Origin: Paenibacillus albidus
GTDB lineage: Bacteria > Bacillota > Bacilli > Paenibacillales > Paenibacillaceae
Length of the DNA: 64,000 bases
Assembly: GCF_014644435.1 (NCBI RefSeq)
Contig: NZ_BMKR01000006.1
Coordinates: forward strand, 124,001-188,000
Reading direction: 5' to 3'
The notes under the pieces are model-generated. The model ran no database searches, was not told the DNA's origin, and worked only from the letters and a program-made list of their open reading frames with translations. Made by a program: the position numbers and the translations under genes. Shown one piece after another: positions 52,062-60,955 of the stretch (position 1 is its first letter; each line of letters opens with the position of its first letter).

Positions 52062-52103
52062 GCTCTCCAAGAACGATATCTATCGTTTATGGAGAGCTTT
52101 TTT
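52062..52103 (+). terminator. Terminator of the erythromycin esterase-family gene
   Basis: GCTCTCCA (52062-52069) pairs with TGGAGAGC (52090-52097), with an inner AACGATA/TATCGTT stem, then TTTTTT. Confidence 0.85.
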
Positions 52104-52156
52104 ATGGCCAGTAATCTGATACAATAAAAGGACAAACCCAATTGGAGGTGCCAGCC

Positions 52157-52414
52157 ATGCAATGGGAAGAAGTTCGTAAGATATATCCCGATCAATACGT
52201 CAAGCTGCAAATTCTCGCGTCACATACCAAAGGTAACACCAGGTTTGTTGATGAAGTCGCACTAATCCGTGCCATTCAAGACCCGAAAGAAGCGACGAAA
52301 GAACTGTTACAATCTAAGGATGGCGTGATCGTGTCCCACACCGCAAACGAAGAACTGAAGGTTGAGATTCGTACACTTCGTGGTTTGCGGGGAGTCGTAC
52401 AACATGAAAATTGA
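52157..52414 (+). CDS. Small hypothetical protein paired with retropepsin-like gene
   Basis: 85 residues from the ATG at 52157, 7 nt after GGAGGTG. I do not recognise a characterised family. It is polar, mixed alpha/beta, with MQWEEVRKIYPDQYVKLQ, DPKEATKELLQ and VIVSHTANEELKVEIRTLRG. No signal or membrane segment. It overlaps the retropepsin-like gene by 11 bp, so the two are certainly co-translated and probably act together. A TACAAT box at about 52119 may be their -10 element. Confidence 0.75.
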   Translation: MQWEEVRKIYPDQYVKLQILASHTKGNTRFVDEVALIRAIQDPKEATKELLQSKDGVIVSHTANEELKVEIRTLRGLRGVVQHEN

Positions 52415-52796
52415 ATACGTCGATGGACTGCTGCAAACGTCCCTAACCTTGAAATACAAAGGACAACCTCTGACTATAGACAAACTTGTCATAGATACAG
52501 GGGCGTCTCACACCCTGTTATCCGCTGATGCTGTAGCAGATATTGGCGTTTACTTTGAGACTGGAGATGAAATTGTCACTGCGTTCGGTATCGGTGGTGA
52601 AGAAAGCTGCTTTCGCAAAACATTTGATTCAATTCAGTTAGGCAACTTTAATATTGAAAATTATAAGCTGGATGTTGGATCTCTTCACGAGAAGCTTGCC
52701 ATAAATGGGCTACTTGGGTTAGATCTGTTAATGAAGGCTAATATTGTACTGGATTTGGCGGGGCTTGTTATGTATTCGAGAAAAGAAAAAGATTGA
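52404..52796 (+). CDS. Retropepsin-like (clan AA) aspartic protease
   Basis: 130 residues from the ATG at 52404 inside the end of the upstream gene. It contains the catalytic signature VIDTGASHTLL with Asp31, a Gly-rich flap-like GIGGEE, and the hydrophobic-Gly motif NGLLGLDLL near residue 100, the layout of a single-domain, retroviral-type aspartic protease. Such proteins must dimerise to make an active site with two Asp residues. No membrane or targeting signal is seen. The cellular substrate of this bacterial group is unknown. The neighbouring 85-residue protein is an obvious candidate partner, substrate or regulator. Confidence 0.85.
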   Translation: MKIEYVDGLLQTSLTLKYKGQPLTIDKLVIDTGASHTLLSADAVADIGVYFETGDEIVTAFGIGGEESCFRKTFDSIQLGNFNIENYKLDVGSLHEKLAINGLLGLDLLMKANIVLDLAGLVMYSRKEKD

Positions 52797-52956
52797 TTTG
52801 GAGATACCTAATCTTACTATGAACAGAAGAATAGAATGACTTCAATAATTTTTAAAGATAAAGGTGTTCTTTCTCAACTTCAGCAAGCTCCGAAGGATCG
52901 TAGAGATGGAATCTCCACATACAGTGACAGCGTGGAAGAGTTCGCCAAACTGGACT

Positions 52957-53241
52957 TCAGCCCAATAACCAATGTGCTGTGAAGAAAAAAATCACACTAA
53001 TGGAGAAACAAAGCGTGAGCAGCGGTTCCTTTTTTTCTTCTATCAGATGTTTTGCAAACAAGAAATAGAACAAAGCAATGAAGAGTAAAATAACTGCGTT
53101 AAAAACAGCAATATCATAATCATAATGGGCTTCTCTGAACCAACCTCCTCCAAACAAAGACAAAACAACCCCCACGACTAAATGACGAATCCAAATTCCC
53201 AGAGCAGCGCTCGCAATAAGTAATATTATGCTGATTAGCAT
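52957..53241 (-). CDS. Small hypothetical membrane protein
   Basis: 94 residues, three hydrophobic spans (about 2-28, 45-62 and 72-92), with a short loop GGGWFREAHYDYD between the first two. I recognise no family. AGAGGAG lies 6 nt before the ATG, which supports expression. It stands alone, convergent to the retropepsin-like pair. Confidence 0.6.
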   Translation of the reverse strand: MLISIILLIASAALGIWIRHLVVGVVLSLFGGGWFREAHYDYDIAVFNAVILLFIALFYFLFAKHLIEEKKEPLLTLCFSISVIFFFTAHWLLG

Positions 53242-53573
53242 TCTATACTCCTCTTAACTCAATAATGTGTATGTACCGAAATGGTCGCTCCCCAGCCTGA
53301 TTAGCAGAAAGTTCCCCCAGTAGTGCATCCTAGTTCTTTATCGGCAAAATACTTATAGAACAACACAAAAATCAGATGTTGTTGACTAGTGCTGTCTTCA
53401 AGCGGTAAACATGGCCCGAAATACAGTAACCCCTTTCCATCAGCGCCTCCCGTCATACTCCCCCCTCTCCCTCCATATACATAAGAAGAACGGCTCCGGC
53501 TTGAAGCAAGCGGTACTTTCATTAAGTGCTGCCTGCACGCGGCGCCTTAGGAGTAGGAAGGAGAGATGGGTTC
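53242..53573. other. 332-bp intergenic region before spoVR
   Basis: I see no gene, clear hairpin or repeat here. It must contain the promoters for the divergent small membrane protein and spoVR, but no convincing sigma-A or sigma-E pair was recognised. Confidence 0.5.
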
Positions 53574-54968
53574 ATGCCCGGTGAGGAAATTAGCGCCCTT
53601 GAGCGGTCAATTGCTGAGATTACTGAAATTGCCTCCGGCTTCGGTCTGGATTTCTATCCGATGCGTTATGAGATATGTCCCGCTGATATTATTTATACCT
53701 TTGGGGCCTACGGGATGCCGACCCGCTTTGGGCACTGGAGTTTCGGCAAAACTTTTCATAAAATGAAGTCCCAATACGATTTCGGGCTAAGTAAAATATA
53801 CGAACTCGTCATTAATTCCAACCCCTGTTACGCGTTTCTGCTTGACGGAAACTCCCTGATTCAGAACAAGCTGATTGTGGCGCATGTGCTGGCCCACTGC
53901 GATTTCTTCAAAAATAATGTCCGCTTCTCCATATCCAATCGCAACATGGTCGAAAGTATGTCGGCCACTGCGGACCGGATCGCCGATTATTCGGTCACTT
54001 ACGGCACCGAGGCTGTGGAGGGCTTCATTGATTCCGTGCTGGCCATCCAGGAGCATATCGACCCAAGCCTGATTCAGCCCCGCAACCTTGGCAAAACGCA
54101 TCTGCTGGAAGCCAAAATGAAGGCACGCAAGGATTCGCCGCCGGGAAGCAAACAGCCGGACTCTCCCTACAGCGAGCTATGGAATCTGGAAGAAAAGCTT
54201 AGCCCTCCCCAAGAACCGGAATCTGCCGGGAGACGCACCTTCCCCCCCGAGCCAGAGAAGGACATCGTCTGGTTCATCCAGCAGTATTCCACTGTGCTTG
54301 AGGATTGGCAACGAGACATCATGACCATGCTGCATGACGAAATGCTCTACTTCTGGCCGCAGATGGAGACAAAGATTATGAACGAAGGCTGGGCTTCGTA
54401 TTGGCATCAGCGGATTATGCGCGAGCTGGATCTGACTTCTGAAGAAACCGTGGAGTACGCCAAGCTGAACTCCTCTGTGGTGCAGCCTTCACGCCAGAGC
54501 CTGAATCCGTATTACCTGGGCCTGAAAATCTTCGAGGACATCGAACGCCGCTGGGACAGGGACAAAATCTTCGAGGTGCGGGAGCTGGATTCAGATACCT
54601 CTTTTATCCGCAGCTATCTGTCCAAGGAGCTGGTGAACGACCTCGACCTCTACGTCTTCGAGAAAAAAGGACCGGAATGGAAGATCACCGATAAGGCCTG
54701 GGAAAATGTACGCGACCAGCTGGTCTTGGCCCGGGTGAACGGCGGCTCCCCTTACCTGATGGTCAAGGATGCCGATTATGAGCGCAACGGAGAGCTGTTC
54801 ATCGAACATCGCTATGAAAGTATTGAGCTGGACCTGAAATACCTGGAGCGCACACTGCCGCATATCTACTCTTTATGGGGCCGGACCGTACATTTGCAGA
54901 CTGTGGTTGAAGAAAAAAGAGCCTTGTTCTCGTATGATGGGAAAAAGGTGCTGCGGCGGTTTATCTAA
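53574..54968 (+). CDS. spoVR: SpoVR-family stage V sporulation protein
   Basis: 464 residues from the ATG at 53574 (AAGGAG 10 nt upstream), close to the 468 of B. subtilis SpoVR. In B. subtilis it is needed for spore cortex formation; the enterobacterial homologue YcgB belongs to the YeaG (PrkA)/YeaH (YhbH) stress network. [50 protein letters not shown] and [13 protein letters not shown] are typical; conserved His and Glu residues in the last two look like metal ligands. Cytosolic. YhbH and PrkA genes are in the same window. Confidence 0.95.
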   Translation: MPGEEISALERSIAEITEIASGFGLDFYPMRYEICPADIIYTFGAYGMPTRFGHWSFGKTFHKMKSQYDFGLSKIYELVINSNPCYAFLLDGNSLIQNKLIVAHVLAHCDFFKNNVRFSISNRNMVESMSATADRIADYSVTYGTEAVEGFIDSVLAIQEHIDPSLIQPRNLGKTHLLEAKMKARKDSPPGSKQPDSPYSELWNLEEKLSPPQEPESAGRRTFPPEPEKDIVWFIQQYSTVLEDWQRDIMTMLHDEMLYFWPQMETKIMNEGWASYWHQRIMRELDLTSEETVEYAKLNSSVVQPSRQSLNPYYLGLKIFEDIERRWDRDKIFEVRELDSDTSFIRSYLSKELVNDLDLYVFEKKGPEWKITDKAWENVRDQLVLARVNGGSPYLMVKDADYERNGELFIEHRYESIELDLKYLERTLPHIYSLWGRTVHLQTVVEEKRALFSYDGKKVLRRFI

Positions 54969-54996
54969 AACCCTATTCGTGAGGGAAGCCATAAGC

Positions 54997-55035
54997 AAAA
55001 CAGCGATTCTCCCGTTACCCGGAGCATCGCTGTTT
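54997..55035 (+). terminator. spoVR terminator
   Basis: AAAACAGCGAT pairs with ATCGCTGTTTT around an inner CTCCCGTTACCCGGAG stem-loop. Seventeen consecutive bases are identical to the terminator at 1847-1894. Confidence 0.8.
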
Positions 55036-55225
55036 TACGTTTTGGGTCAGGGCAGTTTGTTTCTCAGGGTTTATTTGCTTTGTTTCCATGACACCAAAGA
55101 TAAATTATCCCATTTTTGTTTTAAAGCCAAACAAATGGGTTATATATCTCCTGTGTTCTATGGGTAATTTTGGATTGATGGAGAAATTGCCCTCAGCCAG
55201 ACAAACAAGACGGGAGAGGACGTAA

Positions 55226-57610
55226 GTGAAATTGAAGCAGCTTGCAATGATTATGGTACTAATGTGTGTTGTATTAACGGGATGTATGGGGGGCCGCGAA
55301 GGCGCAAATCCCGAACCATCGCCCAGTCCGGAGGCCAGTGCAAGCACACAGGCAAAGGATACGACGGGGAACCCGCCGCCGGATGCGTCGCAGACGGTGC
55401 AGGATTTGAAGAAAAAGTACGATACAGATAATGATCCCGGTATCATGCCGGTGTATAACGTAAAGCAGGATAAGGAATTCGTCTTCAAGTTCAACAGCGA
55501 TTTGGGTTCTGAAGCGATTGGAAAAGCAATTTCCGTACATACCGATATCAAAGTCCTGCCTGAGAGCAAAGTGGGCACCCTGGAGGATTCCCGGCTGGAG
55601 GACGGCAAAAGCGTCTTTTCCATTAAGCCGCTTGGCTTTGGGGTTCTGGCTTCCGATTCACTCCGGGAAGCTGGCGGGAGCTCCTGGGGGAATGCACCCG
55701 TCTACTATATTCGGGTCAACTATGACCTGGATGCGGCCACGCCTACTCCACTAGAACAGCCGATTGTCATTCCGTTTACAGTCAAATCGGATGTGCCTGT
55801 GCCCAATCTGCAGGCCGATATCAGCCCGGACGGGAGATTGACGCTGGTCTGGGACGAGGTGCCCGGAGCGGAGAGCTACAATATCTACAATGCTTCACAT
55901 ATCTCAATGGAGAACACCAATGAAGCGTTAAGCGGCGCAGAGCAAGGGTATGCGGACCAGCTCCCGCTGCTTGTCGCGAATGTTAAGGATACGGCTTACA
56001 ACGACTTCATGAAAGACGGGCGCGGCGCGCTTGGCATTGTGGATGAGATGATTACCAGCCTCCAGAACAACAATGTCCAGGGCGAATACTACGTAACCGC
56101 TGTTCAGGGCGACAAAGAATCCAGATTCAGTGCCTCGGTGGACACGGTAGCCCTGTCCAAACAACTGCCGCGTACGGTAGCATCCGAAGACAATTTCAAT
56201 ATGCAGCTGTTCAAGACCGCTGCCGAGCTGCCTAAGAAGGCCTCCGTCCAATTTATTGACGGCTCCAAGGCTTCAGGCACCGTAATTTACGACACTGGCG
56301 CCGTGACCATCCAGTCTTCCGTCCCGACAGATCTCCAGTACTCGATACAGGGAACCGCACTCAAAGGATATGTGAGAGTGCAGCAGCTGACGGAAGCCGA
56401 CATCGCAAGTCTTGCGGCTGCCCAGGCCCAAGTATCCAATCAGGGTTATGTGGAGCCGCAGAACAATACCGATTATGTTCCGGCGCCCGATGTACCGACG
56501 ATCATTGATGATAGCGGGAACCCTGGAGAATCCGGAGACAATATCATTGACCAGCAAAAAGAAAACACCCGTAACCAGGTCGACGAAGGAAACAAACAAG
56601 CTGTTCCGGCACCCGCCATTGCGGCTGAGTTGATTCATGCCGACTCCGCCCTGGAAGAATATCTGGCTCTGAACCTGATAGGCGGACAGACTGAAATCTC
56701 GCTCAAGGCCTTCCCGGAAGCGCAAAATGCCCGCGCCCTGGTGGATGTAGTCGAGAAAGTCATTTACCAGAACCCGCTCATTCTCGGCTTCCGCAGTTAT
56801 GGTTATGACTATGAGAAATTGACCTTGCACATTGAGTTCGACGATTCTGCCGAGATCATCAAGTCCAAGCAGCTGGAAATTCTGGCCGAGGCGGATAAAG
56901 TCATTGCCGCCGCCATCAAGGATGGAATGAGCGATGAAGAGAAACGGATGGCTCTCTACAATTACCTGAATGACAACACCACATACGACGATGCGGCACT
57001 GGAGAACGCCAAACAGCAGCAATTCAAGAGTGTCGATGCGCAGTTCAATGACTCTTTTACTACCTATGGCATTCTGGTCAAAAAGGTCGGTGTATGCATG
57101 AGTTATGCCCATACCTTCCAACTGCTCGCCGATCTGGCAGAGGTGCCCTCCATTGTAGTCACCGGGCAAATGGGCGGTGTGAACCATGCCTGGAACAAAG
57201 TGAAGATTGGCGAGGAATGGCTGAATGTGGACACTACCAATAATGAGACCAATTCAGGACTCCCTTATTTGTTGTACAACTCCAATGACGCCACCGCAGC
57301 CGATGTAGAATATGTAATGGATACAGCCTATTGGCTGGACCGTGAGCTGGTGCTCTTCAAGGGCGAAAGCAACGCCAACGATTATTATGTGAAAAGCGGC
57401 CTGGAAGTCACTTCGCTTGAAGCTTACCGCACCAAGCTGGCCGAACTGCTGAAGCAGGACGAGAGCTTGATCGTACTACGTGTCGTTGCCGATACCGACA
57501 GCTCGGAGCTGATGAATGAGACCGCCAAAGTCATGAAGCAGGTGGATGCGGGCATGCTGGACACGGCTGAGATGTTTGAGTTCGGCAGTTACGTCGCGAT
57601 TCAGCTGTAA
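55226..57610 (+). CDS. Large lipoprotein with fibronectin-like and transglutaminase-like domains
   Basis: 794 residues from a GTG at 55226 (GGGAGAGGA upstream). The signal peptide ends in the lipobox LTGC, then a Pro/Ser/Thr/Ala linker. A Big/Ig-like part (about 70-180) and a fibronectin type III-like part (about 185-290, RLTLVWDEVPGAESYNIYN) precede a low-complexity hinge. The C-terminal transglutaminase-like core shows the Cys-His-Asp triad: KKVGVCMSYAHTF (Cys near 624), GGVNHAWN (His near 653) and WLNVDTTNN (Asp near 667). It is probably a cell-surface cysteine peptidase or cross-linking enzyme; these domains mostly act as proteases in bacteria. It lies between spoVR and prkA. Confidence 0.85.
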   Translation: MKLKQLAMIMVLMCVVLTGCMGGREGANPEPSPSPEASASTQAKDTTGNPPPDASQTVQDLKKKYDTDNDPGIMPVYNVKQDKEFVFKFNSDLGSEAIGKAISVHTDIKVLPESKVGTLEDSRLEDGKSVFSIKPLGFGVLASDSLREAGGSSWGNAPVYYIRVNYDLDAATPTPLEQPIVIPFTVKSDVPVPNLQADISPDGRLTLVWDEVPGAESYNIYNASHISMENTNEALSGAEQGYADQLPLLVANVKDTAYNDFMKDGRGALGIVDEMITSLQNNNVQGEYYVTAVQGDKESRFSASVDTVALSKQLPRTVASEDNFNMQLFKTAAELPKKASVQFIDGSKASGTVIYDTGAVTIQSSVPTDLQYSIQGTALKGYVRVQQLTEADIASLAAAQAQVSNQGYVEPQNNTDYVPAPDVPTIIDDSGNPGESGDNIIDQQKENTRNQVDEGNKQAVPAPAIAAELIHADSALEEYLALNLIGGQTEISLKAFPEAQNARALVDVVEKVIYQNPLILGFRSYGYDYEKLTLHIEFDDSAEIIKSKQLEILAEADKVIAAAIKDGMSDEEKRMALYNYLNDNTTYDDAALENAKQQQFKSVDAQFNDSFTTYGILVKKVGVCMSYAHTFQLLADLAEVPSIVVTGQMGGVNHAWNKVKIGEEWLNVDTTNNETNSGLPYLLYNSNDATAADVEYVMDTAYWLDRELVLFKGESNANDYYVKSGLEVTSLEAYRTKLAELLKQDESLIVLRVVADTDSSELMNETAKVMKQVDAGMLDTAEMFEFGSYVAIQL

Positions 57611-57650
57611 CAACGAAAGACTACCATTGAGTCGCTGCCCCCTTGTAGAA

Positions 57651-57840
57651 CTATAGGGAATTTCGCCCGCTAAAAAGGTGAACTATCTGATTCTTGCCGG
57701 TTTAGCGGGAATTCCGCCCACTAATATCGCCAAAATTAGCCAAAATAAGATTTCCCGCAAAATTAACGGGTGTTATTCCCTATAGTCATCCAGCCCAAGC
57801 CTAACCCCCTAAATTAGCGGGCATAGTCTATTCCCTATAG
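57651..57840. repeat. Inverted-repeat element with TAGCGGGAAT-type motifs
   Basis: CTATAGGGAAT (57651-57661) is the exact complement of ATTCCCTATAG at 57775-57785, and the latter recurs at 57830-57840. Between them, GCGGGAATTCCGCC and AATTAACGGGTGTTATTCC or AATTAGCGGGCATAG stretches are repeated. It looks like a small non-coding inverted repeat with a partial duplication. It sits after the transglutaminase-like gene. Confidence 0.6.
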
Positions 57841-57862
57841 CAGCTGACAGAGCTGCAACATC

Positions 57863-57899
57863 ACAAAGGTAAGCCCCCATTAGCGGGGCTTACCTTTGT
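57863..57899. terminator. Bidirectional terminator between lipoprotein gene and prkA
   Basis: ACAAAGGTAAGCCCC pairs perfectly (15 bp) with GGGGCTTACCTTTGT around a 7-nt loop, between two convergent genes. Confidence 0.85.
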
Positions 57900-57947
57900 T
57901 TGGTGCCAAATTCAGCCATTGCATTACACATCTGCATTACATATCCG

Positions 57948-59843
57948 TCACCGGTTCAGCAGACTGCCCACATATTTCAGCAGCTCATTGGCGCAGATCG
58001 GGCAGTAGCCATGCTCGTCGATCAAGCGGCGGCTGACCTCGTTGATCCGTTTCAGCTGGCTTTCATCCGGCGTCTTGGAGGAGGTGGTGATTTTGACGAT
58101 ATCCTTAAGGTCGGCGAACAGCTTTTTCTCAATGGCTTCGCGCAGCCGGTCGTGATTGTTGTATTCGAACTTTTTGCCCTTGCGGGAGTATGCCGAAATA
58201 CGGATCAGAATCTCTTCGCGGAACGCCTTCTTGGCATTCTCGGAAATGCCGATCTGCTCTTCAATGGAACGCATCAGCCGCTCATCCGGCTCCATCTCCT
58301 CGTCCGTGAGCGGGTCACGGATTTTGGACCAGTTGCAGAAGGCTTCGATATTGTCGAGATAATTCTCGAACAAGGTCTTGGCGGATTCTTCAAAAGAGTA
58401 AACGAAGGCCTTTTGCACTTCGCTTTTGGCCAGAATATCGTATTCCTTGCGGGCAATGGAAATAAAGTTCAGATACCGCTCCCGCTCCTCCTTCGTAATG
58501 GAAGGATGCTGATCCAGGCCGTCTTTGATGGCCCGCAGTACATCAAGCGCATTCATGCACTGGAGGTCGCCTTTGATCAGGGCGCTGGAAATCCGGTTGA
58601 TGACATAACGCGGATCGATGCCGGACATACCCTCATCCAGATATTCGGTCTGCATTTCCTTAAGATCCGCTTCCTTGTAGCCTTCCACCTCTTCACCGTC
58701 GTACATCCGCAGCTTTTTGATCAGATCCATCCCCTGCTTTTTGCTCTCCTTCAAGCGGGTCAGGATCGAGAAGATCGCAGCGGCACGCAGCGCGTGGGGC
58801 GCAATATGCACATGCTTCATGTCGCTCTGGCCAATCAGCTTGGCGTAGATCTTTTCCTCTTCCGAGACTCTCAGATTGTATGGCACCGGCATGACGATCA
58901 TCCGGGACTGGAGCGCTTCATTTTTTTTGTTGGCGATAAACGATTTGTACTCTGTCTCATTGGTATGGGCCACAATCAGCTCATCGGCACTGATTAACGC
59001 GAAACGGCCAGCCTTGAAATTCCCTTCCTGGGTGAGCGACAGCAGATTCCACAGAAATTTCTCGTCGCATTTCAGCATTTCCTGAAACTCCATCAGCCCG
59101 CGGTTGGCTTTATTCAGCTCTCCGTCGAACCGGTAGGCGCGTGGGTCGGACTCCGAGCCGAATTCGGTAATGGTCGAGAAGTCGATGCTGCCGGTCAGAT
59201 CGGCAATATCCTGCGACTTGGGGTCGGACGGACTGAAGGTCCCAATCCCCACCCGCTCTTCCTCGGACAAAAGTACCCGGACCACTCTCACCTTTTCGAT
59301 ATCGCCGCCGTATTCATTTTTCAGCCGCATCTGGCAGGAAGGGCATAAATTGCCTTCGATACGTACACCGAGCTCCTTCTCAATCTCCGGACGCAGCTCC
59401 AAGGGGATCAAATGCAGCGGATCTTCATGCATCGGGCAGCCTTCAATGGCATACACCGCTCCGGCATCCGTGCGCGAATACTGCTCCAGACCACGTTTGA
59501 GCAAAGTGACCAGCGTCGACTTCCCCCCGCTGACGGGACCCATCAGCAGCAATATCCGTTTGCGTACATCCAGGCGCCGCGCTGCCGAGTGAAAGTATTC
59601 TTCCACCAGCTTTTCCACAGCCCGATCCAGTCCGAAAATTTCCTGTTCAAAAAACTTATACCGCTTGCGTCCGTTAATATCCTCTACGCCGTGTGACTTG
59701 ATCATGTCGTATACCCGGGAGTGAGCCGTTTTTGCGGGAGAGGGGTCTTGCTTCAGCAGTTCTATATAGTCCTTAAAGGTGCCGCTCCACGCCAACCGGT
59801 TGTTCTCTGCCCGATACGAAGCTATACGCTCAAAAATGTCCAT
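57948..59843 (-). CDS. prkA: PrkA serine protein kinase / AAA-type protein
   Basis: 631 residues, the family length. The N-terminal AAA part has Walker A GPVSGGKSTLVTLLKRG near 101-117 preceded by RKRILLLM; the PrkA C-terminal kinase-like domain covers the last third. EEYFHSAARRLDVRKR and the CPMHEDPLHLIP segment with four nearby Cys (CPSCQMRL) are diagnostic. In B. subtilis PrkA affects sporulation; recent work on homologues debates kinase versus AAA+ protease activity. YhbH and SpoVR, its usual functional partners, lie 51 and 3 kb away. The ATG is preceded by a GAGGAGG-type site. Confidence 0.96.
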   Translation of the reverse strand: MDIFERIASYRAENNRLAWSGTFKDYIELLKQDPSPAKTAHSRVYDMIKSHGVEDINGRKRYKFFEQEIFGLDRAVEKLVEEYFHSAARRLDVRKRILLLMGPVSGGKSTLVTLLKRGLEQYSRTDAGAVYAIEGCPMHEDPLHLIPLELRPEIEKELGVRIEGNLCPSCQMRLKNEYGGDIEKVRVVRVLLSEEERVGIGTFSPSDPKSQDIADLTGSIDFSTITEFGSESDPRAYRFDGELNKANRGLMEFQEMLKCDEKFLWNLLSLTQEGNFKAGRFALISADELIVAHTNETEYKSFIANKKNEALQSRMIVMPVPYNLRVSEEEKIYAKLIGQSDMKHVHIAPHALRAAAIFSILTRLKESKKQGMDLIKKLRMYDGEEVEGYKEADLKEMQTEYLDEGMSGIDPRYVINRISSALIKGDLQCMNALDVLRAIKDGLDQHPSITKEERERYLNFISIARKEYDILAKSEVQKAFVYSFEESAKTLFENYLDNIEAFCNWSKIRDPLTDEEMEPDERLMRSIEEQIGISENAKKAFREEILIRISAYSRKGKKFEYNNHDRLREAIEKKLFADLKDIVKITTSSKTPDESQLKRINEVSRRLIDEHGYCPICANELLKYVGSLLNR

Positions 59844-59928
59844 TGCTCGCTGCCTCCTCTTGCGCTCCTAAGCTCTCTCGTAGCTTTAAAAAAGTGTATT
59901 ACATACCTATGCGGCGAGCCCGGAATAG

Positions 59929-60058
59929 TTGACCTCTTTTTTGCTGTGCTATACTAGAGAAAGCAAAAATCACCCCGCAATGCGGGGCTTTGGCTCCGAT
60001 GGTAAATACCAGGTTTTTGACGGGGTCCCCGAAAAAAGCGGTGCAGGAGTGACAATCT
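59929..60058 (+). promoter_or_regulatory. Promoter and structured leader of the DUF2161 gene
   Basis: TTGACC (59929-59934) and TATACT (59950-59955), spaced by 15 bp, suggest a promoter giving a leader of about 98 nt. CCCCGC/GCGGGG (59973-59978 with 59982-59987) forms one hairpin. Its 5' arm ACCCCG can instead pair with CGGGGT at 60021-60026, so two exclusive folds are possible. No known riboswitch class was recognised. Confidence 0.4.
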
Positions 60059-60838
60059 ATGGCAGTAAAGCATGAAACGGAGCTGTATGCTCCTTTGAAG
60101 GTTTTTTTTGAAAAGCAGGGATATAGCGTGAAGGGGGAGGTGCGGACCTGCGATCTGGTGGGCATCCGGGAGGCTGAGGAGCCGCCGCTAATCGTGGAAA
60201 TGAAAAAGTCGTTCAACCTCGCTCTGCTGCTGCAGGGAGTTGAACGGCTTAAATTAAGCCCTAACGTATATCTCGCGGTGGAACGTGTACGCGCGAAGAA
60301 AGGCGCGGTGAACCAGCGCTGGGGTGAGCTGAGCGGACTGTGCCGCCGGCTCGGACTTGGGCTGATCACCGTAATCTTCTACAAGACCAAGGCCCCGCTG
60401 GTCGAGGTGCTGGTGGAGCCGGATGAGACGCTGCCGCTGCAGCGCAGCGGCGGTCGGCGGCGGGAGCGGCTGCTGTACGAATTCCGCGAGCGCAGCGGGG
60501 ATTACAACACGGGCGGCAGCACCCGTGTGAAGCTGGTAACCGCGTACCGCGAGAAGGCGCTGCGCGTGGCACTGGCACTGCAGGCGGCGGAGGCCGAAGC
60601 CGCCGCGTCTGCCCTGAACCCGGCGGCTTCGCGCAGCCGGGCGGAGGCACCGCCCGGCGTGAGCCCCGCCGAGCTGCGCAAGAGAAGCGGCGTGCCTAGC
60701 GCCGCCGCGTTCCTGCAGAAGAACTACTATGGGTGGTTCTTCCGGGTGGGCCGCGGCCGCTACACGCTCACGGCAGCCGGAACCGCAGCGCTGATCGAAT
60801 ATGCTTCGATCGCGGAGATCAGCGCGGGCAAGCTGTAG
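60059..60838 (+). CDS. DUF2161 putative PD-(D/E)XK-fold protein
   Basis: 259 residues. The N-terminal half shows the nuclease-fold core: Glu in HETELYAPLKVFFEKQGY, RTCDLVGI with Asp, then PPLIVEMKKSFN with E-x-K, matching PD-(D/E)XK phosphodiesterases and the DUF2161 family. After an Ala/Pro/Arg-rich linker (about 185-205) the C-terminal segment, ELRKRSGVPSAAAFLQKNYYGWFFRVGRGRYTLTAAG, resembles a winged-helix. So it may bind and cut or sense DNA, though no role is known. AGGAG lies 9 nt before the ATG. The linker is very GC-rich. It has a separate leader and is divergent from prkA. Confidence 0.85.
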   Translation: MAVKHETELYAPLKVFFEKQGYSVKGEVRTCDLVGIREAEEPPLIVEMKKSFNLALLLQGVERLKLSPNVYLAVERVRAKKGAVNQRWGELSGLCRRLGLGLITVIFYKTKAPLVEVLVEPDETLPLQRSGGRRRERLLYEFRERSGDYNTGGSTRVKLVTAYREKALRVALALQAAEAEAAASALNPAASRSRAEAPPGVSPAELRKRSGVPSAAAFLQKNYYGWFFRVGRGRYTLTAAGTAALIEYASIAEISAGKL

Positions 60839-60894
60839 CCTGCCCGCTTTCTACAGATGTTCACCAGAAGAAATACAAATGCCTGATCCTGACT

Positions 60895-60922
60895 GATTAA
60901 AAAAAAGCCCGTCTCAGGGCTT
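60895..60922 (-). terminator. Terminator of the aminotransferase gene
   Basis: AAGCCC/GGGCTT with a 6-nt loop (60905-60922), followed on the minus strand by at least seven T residues. Confidence 0.75.
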
Positions 60923-60955
60923 AGCCAAAAAATCAAAAATAATGCCCTTATACTC

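Noticed and set aside
52836-52982. 48-codon plus-strand frame after the retropepsin-like gene
   Set aside because: The upstream purine-rich stretch is weak, it overlaps the end of the opposing membrane protein gene, and I recognise no family. It could be a gene fragment, but the support is too thin for annotation.
59929-60058. Assigning the DUF2161 leader to a known riboswitch such as cyclic di-GMP or fluoride
   Set aside because: Short matches such as CCGATGG are not in the required structural order; the conserved cores of those classes are absent.
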